Assembly: GCA_963932145.1 (NCBI GenBank)
Contig: OZ010600.1
Coordinates: 45,717,307 to 45,781,306, forward strand
Source of the DNA: Acanthosepion lycidas
Lineage: Eukaryota; Mollusca; Cephalopoda; Sepiida; Sepiidae
Length of the DNA stretch: 64,000 nucleotides
Direction: 5' to 3'
Shown: positions 56,180 to 64,000 of the stretch, in pieces
Layout of the letters: each line of letters starts with the position of its first letter
Position numbering within the stretch: the stretch's first letter is position 1
Notes under the pieces: model-generated
The model's input: the letters and a program-made list of their open reading frames with translations, nothing else
Told to the model about the DNA's origin: nothing
The model's database searches: none
Made by a program: the position numbers and the translations under genes

Positions 56180-56385
56180 GAGACCAATAAGATGAAGAGA
56201 GCAGATTATGCTGAGCTCGTGGGAAAATGTGTGCAGCCTGGATGTGGGATGCTGGGGCTTCGGGGAGCGGTCCCCTTTGTTGTGCCAACAACATGCTGGA
56301 TATCACTGGGGAAAATAGACGAAGGGCCAGCAAATTAGCCAGCAAAGCAGCAGAAGTTACTTTAAGGTGAGTATAGATCATAAGC
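56180..56385 (+). pseudogene. LINE C-terminal relic
   Basis: Plus-strand pieces KRADYAELVGKC, a VGCWGFGERS-like block in another frame, and LDITGENRRRASKLASKAAE match the end of a retrotransposon protein with the wording YxELxxxCxxxGW, VGCRGF and LGITGxxRRRAxKxxxxAAE. Two frameshifts. Only about 70 codons remain. Confidence 0.5.
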
Positions 56386-56653
56386 GGAAAACTGTGGAAG
56401 GGATGAGTGACCTAGATAAACGCCGAGACTTTATCAACCATAGCTTGACCCAAAACCTCTAATGACTCCCAGAAATATGGTTGAATGTCTGTTCAACTAT
56501 ATCACAAGGTGGAGTATATGAAAAGTATTAATAATGTAAATAGTATTGGCATATATAATCTTTAGAATTGTACATAAAATGAGCTTTGGATTAATGATCT
56601 ATAAAATCGAAAATACCTTTGAATCATTCTAATTGATATAGTGATACAACCGA

Positions 56654-56656
<3 letters not shown>
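56386..56656. other. Unique DNA, nothing recognised
   Basis: No feature identified. Confidence 0.5.

Positions 56657-56710
<54 letters not shown>
56657..56710. repeat. (TA)n microsatellite at the 3' boundary of PLE copy 3
   Basis: About 54 bp, joined to the end of the MDQYC frame. Confidence 0.95.
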
Positions 56711-56712
<2 letters not shown>

Positions 56713-57186
56713 TCATTAAATAATATAGACAAGCGTTGTCTATTTATTTTATGTAAATTCTTTTCATAACTTCTGATAAGTTTAATAACATTATCATTAA
56801 ACGAAGAAAGAAAATCACAATATTGATCCATATTTTTTAATCCAATCTAAGCTTTCGGCTTACATAAGCCATTATCAAAGATGTCAATTACTGTACAATA
56901 TATTAAGCAATATACGGACAAGACAGTGATAATAGTCTGTTATTGTTTACATGGATGATTTCCAAGCAAAAATAACACGTGCATATAAGACGCTAGAAGC
57001 GAAAATTGCACCACTGTTCATGACGTCACACATGACCACGCGAGAGTGAATTCGAGAATTATCAAGTATGGGATGCCGTTGGTATAAACAATGGCTTCTG
57101 TTACCAATTATAGACATTTAAGGATATTTGTAGATATTCCATAGTTGATTTTGTTTAGGTTAGGTTTCAACTGTTTGATGTATATT
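56711..57186 (-). mobile_element. Penelope-like element copy 3, 3' end only
   Basis: Reading leftwards: a truncated start at YIKQLKPNLNKINYGI (57,186-57,140), the TAA after KCL, the 3' non-coding part with CRE TGACGTCA at 57,021-57,028, the hairpin/GAAA motif (56,851-56,878), and MDQYCDFLSSFNDNVIKLIR (56,831 leftwards) ending in LFNE at (TA)n. It has the same 3' boundary as copies 1 and 2. Confidence 0.88.
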
Positions 57187-57807
57187 ATTAATATTAAGCA
57201 AAATTATTCTGAAGATGATATCAATATTGAATTAATACATTATCGTTTCTTGGATCGTTTCTTGGATTAATGACAAAAAGGATAAAACAATTGTAAAGCA
57301 TTCAATAATAATATTTCTAAACGGCAAAATATTAGCAGCGGAAGAGCCCAAGTCTTCACATGAAAATTTATTAATATTACCAATGACGTAAACGTTAAAT
57401 AGTTACAGTGTTAGTAATAAACCTCAGCATTGAGTACTCATTCCTCTTCACACCAAGAGAAGCAGGAATAGGTATTATCTAACGATTGTAGTTATTGGAG
57501 GCAAATAGATCTTTTCCTTTTTAAGTGAATTTGTAGAGTTGTACCGGTTTAGGATAAGCTTAGTAAACATCCCATAAACAAGGAAAAACGAACAAATTAA
57601 CCAACCCAATATGAATTATACCAAAAAGAACGTGCTGAACAATGGCGCAAGTTACAATAATAATGAAGTCATATCTGTGTTAAGCTGCTTGGCCTGATTG
57701 TCTCCCTTGGCTATTTAAAAGAATAAAATACTGAGTCACATGAGAAATGATTCATAATGGTTATAAATGGGCAGGCTTAAGTGTGTGTCAGAACAAAAAC
57801 TGGCGGG
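57187..57807. other. Unique DNA, nothing recognised
   Basis: No feature identified. Confidence 0.5.
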
Positions 57808-57812
57808 TGCGT

Positions 57813-57846
<34 letters not shown>

Positions 57847-57920
57847 ATCTGTATAGGGAGAAAATTGCGTAATTATAAGCTCTTTTTTTATAATTCACTC
57901 CCTCTTTTTTATCTACCTAC

Positions 57921-57984
<64 letters not shown>
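57808..57984. repeat. (TG)n and (CTAT)n microsatellites
   Basis: TG at 57,808-57,848 and CTAT at 57,918-57,984, separated by 70 bp. Confidence 0.95.
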
Positions 57985-58704
57985 GTGTGGGTTCCTTATT
58001 TTATAATTTAATTATTTCAAAACTTAATTTTCATACTTAATTATATAAAAATCCTTTTGAAGTAATGCATTCAATTTGAAATTCGAATCATTAAAAAAAT
58101 TAAATCAATATAAATCAAAAATGAATTTAAGACCACTCGATGCACGTATGTGCGTGTGCGCATACACATTCACATACTCACACACAAACACACACGCGCA
58201 CATAGATATTCACATACACACACGAACACGCGTACACATACGCAAGCACTACGCACACATGTACTGGGCACCATTTCATATACGAATTAGCATATAATTT
58301 TATTTTTTGGTGGGTGGTAGCATTTTCTATTATCTGTATTACATTTTGAATCAGATTGTTGTTGTCGTTTTTTGATAATGCCCTTGATCTTATTATCTTT
58401 CTCACCATCATTCATATCTACACAGTTTTGTCACCGGCTCAGAATATGATGATGGGTAATACTCTACCCAAACGAAACCCCAAGAAGAAATGGCGTTGGG
58501 TACAAACATGAAAGGTGACGCAATAGTGAAAATCAGCTGATATTTGTTATAATGAAAAGTACATCTTCCGTCAGGATTTTTCGGTGTTTATATCAGTGAA
58601 CTTTTAGTTTCTTATTGGAATTAAATTAAGTAATTTATGCAATTAATAGATTAAAAAAATCAAAACGTATTTCTTATTACTATAAACGTTATTTTAGTGA
58701 ACGC
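57985..58704. other. Unique DNA with irregular (CA)n at 58,142-58,262
   Basis: The CA-rich patch contains CACG and CATA variants. Frames across it are low-complexity. Nothing else recognised. Confidence 0.6.
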
Positions 58705-58894
58705 ACATGTTCGGCGGAGCAGTTGTTATGGTGTTCGCTTGCCAAGCTAACTGTCGGGGTTTCGATTCCCTCGGTAGTGGATGCGCACTGCTGATGAGTC
58801 CAAAATATAGGACGAAACGGCCGTCCAGTGCTTCCTGAGGTTTCTATCAGACTCGATGAATCAATTAATATAATTATCAAATCCTCCTCATTAC
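58705..58894 (+). mobile_element. Hammerhead-bearing repeat with tRNA-like promoter (retrozyme/SMalpha-like)
   Basis: The left part resembles a tRNA: GTTATGGTGTTCGCTTGCCA (A-box/anticodon region) and GGGTTTCGATTCCC (58,758-58,771; B-box). It is followed by the intact hammerhead (58,779-58,835) and a tail (CAGACTCGATGAAT, TCAAATCCTCCT) ending at (TA)n. It is homologous to the unit at 25,857-26,273. Pol III-driven, hammerhead-containing short repeats are known in schistosomes, and metazoan retrozymes carry type I hammerheads. It has no coding capacity. Confidence 0.75.
58779..58835 (+). ncRNA. Type I hammerhead ribozyme, structurally intact
   Basis: Stem I is GCACTG (58,785-58,790) with CAGTGC (58,826-58,831), extended after an internal loop by GGA/TCC. 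The core is CTGATGA (58,791-58,797). Stem II is GTCC/GGAC (58,798-58,801 and 58,810-58,813) with an 8-base A/T loop. GAAA is at 58,814-58,817. Stem III is the minimal CGGCCG with closing A-T. Cleavage is predicted after GTC at 58,825. Every invariant core base is present, and the segment closely resembles the Schistosoma satellite hammerhead in stem II and stem III. Confidence 0.9.
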
Positions 58895-59335
58895 TATATA
58901 TATATATATATATTACACTTTGAATCTAATCAGCCAATCGTTGGTGTTGTTTCTGGATATGTTTGAATCCTGTTATCGTTCTCACAGACAATCAGTCAGA
59001 TCTACAGATTCTTGGTTTGTGATTAGACCTTTTTAGTTATACGATTGTGTCCGAAAATGATCGTTTTTTTCTGAAAAGATTGTTATTGATTTGAGTAGGT
59101 CTCAACTTAGTCTGACACAAGGACTCATTAGTGAGGTTCGCTAGTAACTATCTGACATGATTACCTTGTTAGCCACAGCAGAAATTATTTGTTGAAAAAT
59201 TTAGCGCATGGCCAACGTAGTAATTCATCCACCGAGGACGGAACTGTCTAGCAACTGCGTACTCGACTTATATGTGAAACTGCTCTACAATAGGTGACCG
59301 GCCATTATTTATTGGGCAAATTTCCACAAAACTAA
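58895..59335. other. Short (TA)n then unique DNA
   Basis: TA at 58,895-58,913; the remainder is unrecognised. Confidence 0.6.
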
Positions 59336-59336
59336 A

Positions 59337-59575
59337 TTATCTGGGTTCCCAATGAGGATCAAAACCACTGATAAGAGTTTTCGAAACAACGCAACCGTCC
59401 GTTGCGATGGCCTCGGTGCGAGCACCGATCCCTCTCTTTGGTGTAATGAGAGGGTGCGGTCTTGGGCAGCTGTTCCCCAGGGCTGGGCACCTCTCGCTAT
59501 AATTTTCCTCAGTTTCGACTTTGTACTTTAATGGAGCCGCCCCTGAGTGCACTCTGTCCAAGGATAGAGACGCAA
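59337..59575 (-). mobile_element. Possible tRNA-like SINE or other short interspersed repeat
   Basis: The segment is clearly GC-richer than its flanks. On the minus strand GGTTTTGATCC (complement of 59,346-59,366) resembles a B-box, preceded at tRNA-like distance by GGCCATCGCAACGG. No second copy occurs in the window, so the call is tentative. Confidence 0.3.
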
Positions 59576-60955
59576 CTGGGAGATGATAAATAATGTGTTA
59601 CAAATCACTCAAGAGAGCGGTTTACACACTAAAACTTTCGAAATTATCAAATCATCACTTTGCATATGACCCTCCGTCGAGATTTCGTAAGATTTAATTG
59701 GGACAGAGCATCACAAAGACTGAGTAACCATTGAAGAGCAAATACACTAGTACGGTTCCTGTGAGATTTGCGTGTTAACCATTCTACAAGTAGTGCTCTG
59801 TGGATAGTTAACAATGTAGCTTAGTTTGGCATAAGGCTAAAAAAGTTGGGCACACATTCACTATTGAACTTAATACACAGGCAAATTGACATGGAAATGG
59901 TGTTTTTAATTTTTAATTGATGACAAGAAGGAATGTCTTTGGAAGAAAAATTAAATGAAATTATTAAAATGAGAATATCAAAATATGTCAAAATATTTTT
60001 GTTATACAAATTTAAGAAAATGTTGCCTGTTGCATTATAATGTTTATCAAGATTGTCTTCGCTATTTGAATGAATACAAAATTTAGTGGACGTCCATATA
60101 TTATGACCTTGTGTCGGGCAAAATCATACTTACGCTATTTTATAGTTTATATTGGTGAACCGAGTTTTTGCTATCAGACATCTTTCTAGTAATTTTGAGA
60201 AATCCATTTTGTTCTATCACGTCAAGATTTTCCATGAATCCAAATGTCCATTTTTCAACATTTTCGGTATTGTCACCATTTCTAAGGATAGATTTGGCTT
60301 CTTCAAATGCAAACCCATGTATAGGACTTGTCATAACTCTGAAAACATAATTTTTCAATGTCATTTAAAATAAATGCACCTCCAAAAGTGAAAACAAAAG
60401 TCATGAGTTGAATATCTTCAGTAAATATAAACATCAAACGAGAGCAACTATTTTAAATCTAACCAGTTTTAAATGTCATTATTTTGTTTTGTCATCATTA
60501 GATGTAAATAAACAAGACATTTTTGTGGTCCCTGATATCAGAGATGACTCGTATTTGTGAATTTTGTTGTATTTATCTGCAAATATGCCCACGCTGTGAT
60601 TGATTTAGCGTGACTATCAGGTGTGACATGTTTTGTTGAACCTTTAACAATTTCTTATGAAAATTATGTTGTAATTGTGAGGTCACATGGGTCAAGGTCA
60701 CCATTTGGCAATCATTTTCAAAAAACTGTAGAAAGCACTTCATGGTATGTATGCTGTTTATGGAACTTTGTCATGACAAATCTGTATTTACTCATTTTAT
60801 AACCGTTGACAATGCTGGGGATTCTTTTCCTAGGTAACAACTGACTTTAATATATATTTTGTATTGTCGTTGTGAGAGAGGAAAATGTAAAAACAACCCA
60901 GAAATGCCACCGGTACGCAGAAGGTTACAGAGAGTGAAAGTGAGAGAAAAGATTT
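59576..60955. other. Unique DNA, nothing recognised
   Basis: Overlapping 73-74-residue frames on both strands at 60,140-60,373 are not low-complexity, but neither matches a family I know and no splice context is evident. Confidence 0.45.
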
Positions 60956-60959
60956 TCAC

Positions 60960-61640
60960 TAGGAGGGGGATTGAGGAAAGGATAAAAGATGAACGGGATT
61001 CAAGAAGATAGAAGATAGCGATTGACGTTGCATTTAAATTTTTGAAGATTGTAATTATTAGGGAAGCAAATAAACGGAAGGGAATTCCACAGGCGGAAAG
61101 GGCGAGAAAAGAAACTGTTGGAGTAGAAGTGGCGGTTGCATTTAACTATTTCAACAGTAAAAGAGTGGAACCTATATGTCAGTCTAGTATCACGCTTAAA
61201 TTCATGTAGTCGGAGCCCCAGGGAGAAAGCTCGTCAGAGCAGCTGCCATGAAAATATTTGTAGAGAAGGCAGAGGGAAGTCACATCACATCTGTGAGAAA
61301 GTGACTGAAGTCGAGATGCCAAGTCAGGATCGATTACATTGCAGATCCTTCGAGATGAATAGCAGGAGCATCAGACCAGATATGACAACAGTTCACAGTT
61401 CTACAATTCACGGACAAATGGTAGACTTGTAAATGTACAAGATGGATTCTGACGAGAAAAAACTTTCTGACACGACACAGTGACCCAACTTTCCTTGCAG
61501 CAGATGTCGCTATTGATTCGATGAATTCATTCCACTTCAAGTCAGCTGAAAAAGTGAGGCCAAGATATCTGGCTTCCGTGTCACATCCTTTATCGAAATA
61601 TGGAATCCGCTATTTCATTTGTACCATACACGGATGATTT
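60960..61640 (-). pseudogene. LINE ORF2 C-terminal relic (CR1/Jockey-like)
   Basis: Reading leftwards: ARYLGLTFSADLKWNEFIES-type wording near 61,570, then ATSAARKVGSLCRVRKFF, a YKSTI block, NCCHIWSDAPAIHL, later a frameshifted CDFPLPSLQIFSWQL region, and FTVEIVKCNRHFYSNSFF near 61,130. This is the thumb and C-terminal region of LINE RTs (GLTFSxDLKW, LYKSTIRPxMEYCxHIWSGAP, FTVExVKxNRxFYxxSFF). Stops and frameshifts are frequent. Confidence 0.8.
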
Positions 61641-61654
61641 GCCACAATCAGAGT

Positions 61655-62760
61655 CGCCAATTTGTCACCAACATATCGTCTGTTGATGATAGTGATGATG
61701 AGAATGAAATGATGTAGGGTAACCTGGAAGACGAGGATTATAAGGGACAGGAATCTCTGCTAATTTCTCAGACAGAGTTTAATAATTTAACCTATGATCG
61801 ATATTTCCCAAAGAAAGTCGCCCATCTGCTTGGGTCACGTTTTAACCAAAAGAACCTGCTTGCATCGGGAACTAAGTTCGCGTTTTATAGGTATCGAGAG
61901 AATGACTTGCCTCCATTCTTCAGCATGGATAGTGATTTCGTTTATTGAAATAATGTTAAAGGCCTCATAGTTGCCATAAAGTGTGACTACAATCCAGAAG
62001 ATGAATCTTTTCATAAAGACCTCAAAAACTAGTGTGTCCTGCTGTATAATGGCAATGTGTTTGCTTCTATACCGATTGGACATTCTGTAACGCTAAAGGA
62101 AAACTACGACTGTATGAAAATAACACTTGAAAAGATGCGGTATGAGGAGCACAACTGGACTATATGTAGGAACTTTAACGTCGTTAGTTTGTTTCTCGGT
62201 CTGCAAAGTGGTTAAACCAAGTATTCTTGCTTTTTGTGTCTTTGGGATAGTCGAGCAAAAAAATGACCAAAGGCATTGCCAGACAGGAGTGAGTTCAAAA
62301 TTGGAGAGAATTTAATCCCAGGAATCTTTTGATTTCCCCATTGCATATCAAGATTCGGCTGATGAAGCAGTTTGTGATAGCCTTGGAACAGGATCATGAC
62401 TATTTCAAATACTTAAGCAGATTTTTTTTTTTTTTAGTTTTATCTTGTGAGAAAATTATGTCTGGTGTGTTTGACGGGCCACAGATTAGGTAGCCATTGC
62501 TGGACGAGCAGTTTTTAGAAACCGGCGTTGAAAAAGAAGTGTAGAATGGCTTTGCCGCGGTTGTGTCCTGATTTTATAGAGAATAGGAAGTAGTCAAATT
62601 ATGAACTTGTACAGACCTTGTTAACCAGTTTTTTGCGCATTGGGCTGCAACATGAGTGTAAAAATGGCTGACAACTGCTGGTGTATCCAAAGAGGCTATT
62701 TATTTACGCAAAGCAGAAAATAGAAAGTTTATCTCTTGAAGTTTATCTCCAGTTTGACAG
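61655..62760 (+). pseudogene. Relic of an unnamed multi-copy invertebrate transposon-associated protein
   Basis: Plus-strand pieces in order: FNNLTYDRYFPKKVAHLLGS (61,770), FYRYRENDLPPFF, GLIVAIKCDYNPEDESFHKD, LLYNGNVFASIPIGHSV, ENYDCMKITLEKMRYEEHNW, FLGLQSG, a stop, TKYSCFLCLWDSRA (62,190-62,265), then PLHIKIRLMKQFVIALEQDH (62,338-62,400), SGVFDGPQIR and FLETGVEKEV. From memory this matches a protein repeated many times in invertebrate genomes (FLGLQxGYTKYxCFLCLWDSRA; PPLHIKLGLMKxFVKAL; FxGPQIR). I do not know its transposon class. At least five stops or frameshifts. Confidence 0.65.
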
Positions 62761-62839
62761 AAATATTTTTCCTAAGATATGCAATTAAACAATTTCTGTA
62801 ATATACTTGTTAAACAATAAAAAATGTCTTTGACTTGTT

Positions 62840-63215
62840 TCTATGGTTTGTTTTATTTTATGGTATATCAGCCACAATGGGTTAATTAATGCCGACAATT
62901 CTTATTGCTGGTAATATTTTTCTTCATAACTGTATTGACGGTAATTTTCCCCCTCAAAAATGTATTGTTTGTAATATTTTTTCCTTCAAAAATCTATTTC
63001 TGTTAATATTTTTTCTTCAAAAAATGTATAGATGGTAATTTCTTTCTTTTTTTTCTTCAAAAATGTATAGTTTGGTTTGTTCTACCCCACGGCACATCAA
63101 CCTTAATGGGTTATTTAATACCAACAATTGCTGGTAACATTTATTTTTTAAAAATGTATTGCTGGTAATAATTTTCATACAAAGTATTGCTGGTATTAAA
63201 ATCTATTTTTACACT
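62840..63215. repeat. Minisatellite with ~35-40-bp units inside a dispersed repeat
   Basis: Variants of TATTGCTGGTAATATTTTT and TCTTCAAAAATGTAT recur about eight times between 62,900 and 63,205. Two copies of an outer word (CAGCCACAATGGGTTAATTA near 62,870; CAACCTTAATGGGTTATTTA near 63,100) mark a larger internal duplication. Confidence 0.75.
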
Positions 63216-63400
63216 GTCATATTGTTTTGACCCTAATTTGGGGGTTAACCCATAGATGAGACTGTAACAGATGCTACCACCTGTCAGGGTGGACCTGGGA
63301 ACACCAGCAATTAAGAGGTGGTTCTACGCTCATCAAACCCGCCTGATCAGAGGCCTTGTTGTCAGACCTAGTTTATCGTCTTACTCAGGACACGGATGTA
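63216..63400 (-). repeat. Dispersed repeat, copy 2 (partner at 33,852-34,306)
   Basis: ACAGATGCTACCACC and GGTGGACCTGG near 63,269-63,298 are the complement of words near 34,030-34,070. Together with the preceding minisatellite and the TGGTATATCAGCCACAATGG word it matches copy 1 in inverted order. Confidence 0.6.
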
Positions 63401-63904
63401 GTTTATCGTTTTACCTAGGACGGTCTTTGATTTGTGTCTATTTCTTATTTCAGTATTGCATTTAATGGCAAATTTGACATTTTTTCGCAAAAATTTTTTA
63501 ACAAAATGAAAAAAAGAAATAGAAATTTTCGAGAGGATTTCTGAAGTCAGCAATCATCAAATTAAGTAGAAACAATTGTGAAAAGCAAGACAACTAAAAT
63601 TATTTTCGAAAATGTTCCGCAGTTATATTTATTTCTGGATGTGAAAGTGCTTTGTGACGTAACGGTTATCGGTAATGAAAACGTAATAGAAGTAAATTCG
63701 ATATATGGCTGAATTTTTCGCATCAGTGCACCAGAGAAAGACATGACTATATTGTCAGATGCTTTAAGATGTCTCATCGCTAGCATGCACCGATGGTTAA
63801 TGGACAGCGAGCGGGCAAGACAATGTCTTTGATTTTAGTTGGATTTGTGTAATTCAGATTTTTCGCACGTTGCACACATTTTAAAATTTAGAATTATTAT
63901 AGTA
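63401..63904. other. Unique AT-rich DNA, nothing recognised
   Basis: The minus frame at 63,562-63,786 has no recognisable motif. Confidence 0.5.
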
Positions 63905-63962
63905 TGCACACACACACACACACACAGACGGACGGACAAACAGACACATAGATAGATAGATA
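63905..63962. repeat. (CA)n, (ACGG)-like and (GATA)n microsatellite
   Basis: Short compound tract that ends at the insertion point of MITE copy 3. Confidence 0.9.
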
Positions 63963-64000
63963 TTAGGTTCGTGCAAAAATAATGACGTAATAATGTCGCT
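63963..64000. mobile_element. mariner hairpin MITE, copy 3, cut by the window end
   Basis: Starts TTAGGTTCGTGCAAAAA (one change from copies 1 and 2) after TA at 63,961-63,962 and includes TGACGTAA. Only the left 38 bases are in the window. Confidence 0.85.

Noticed and set aside
60140-60373. Overlapping frames on both strands as a possible small gene
   Set aside because: Short, no family match and no splice or promoter context; mentioned only as part of the unrecognised stretch.

Overview
The window looks like intergenic, repeat-saturated DNA from an invertebrate animal. A cephalopod, probably Octopus, is my best guess. The reasons are the very frequent (TA)n, (CA)n, (AAT)n and (GAA)n microsatellites, abundant Penelope-like elements (PLEs), LINE fragments that resemble cephalopod/invertebrate copies as I remember them, tRNA-like SINEs and old Tc1/mariner copies. 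I found no intact host protein gene, no tRNA gene and no bacterial feature. Almost every open frame is a microsatellite translation, a satellite translation or a piece of a dead transposable element. Species assignment and family names rest on recognition without a database.

Layout. 1-9,519: a tandem satellite of ~138 bp units with nested higher-order periods, open at the left window edge. 9.5-11.3 kb: two Tc1-like transposase relics. 12.8-15.1 kb: a small TIR element, an inverted repeat around a microsatellite, a minus-strand type I hammerhead ribozyme and a truncated PLE end with inverted arms. 16-25 kb: purine-rich tracts, a mariner relic and its hairpin MITE, a PLE relic and a LINE RT fragment. 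25.4-28.6 kb: a SINE fragment, a hammerhead-bearing repeat and the longest PLE copy (RT plus GIY-YIG, minus strand). 28.8-33 kb: a piggyBac-type MITE, a SINE and serial LINE 3' ends separated by (AAT)n. 38-43 kb: a second PLE copy, an RT/GIY-YIG relic and a LINE RT relic. 44-48 kb: a purine tract and featureless AT-rich DNA. 48.7-50.7 kb: a composite 5S rRNA-tRNA SINE, a LINE 3' end and another PLE relic. 52.4-55.1 kb: a mariner relic, a second hairpin MITE and a long RT/GIY-YIG relic. 56-59 kb: LINE and PLE ends, then a repeat with a structurally intact hammerhead ribozyme. 61-64 kb: a LINE C-terminus, a relic of an unnamed invertebrate transposon protein, a minisatellite and the start of a third hairpin MITE.

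The most interesting signals are RNA-level. There are two complete hammerhead motifs (58,779-58,835 plus strand; 14,422-14,492 minus strand) and several decayed ones, all next to (TA)n and PLE-type sequence. A full-length 5S rRNA-derived segment (48,681-48,797) is joined directly to a tRNA-like SINE body. The satellite also changes its higher-order period from dimer to tetramer to octamer within 9 kb.
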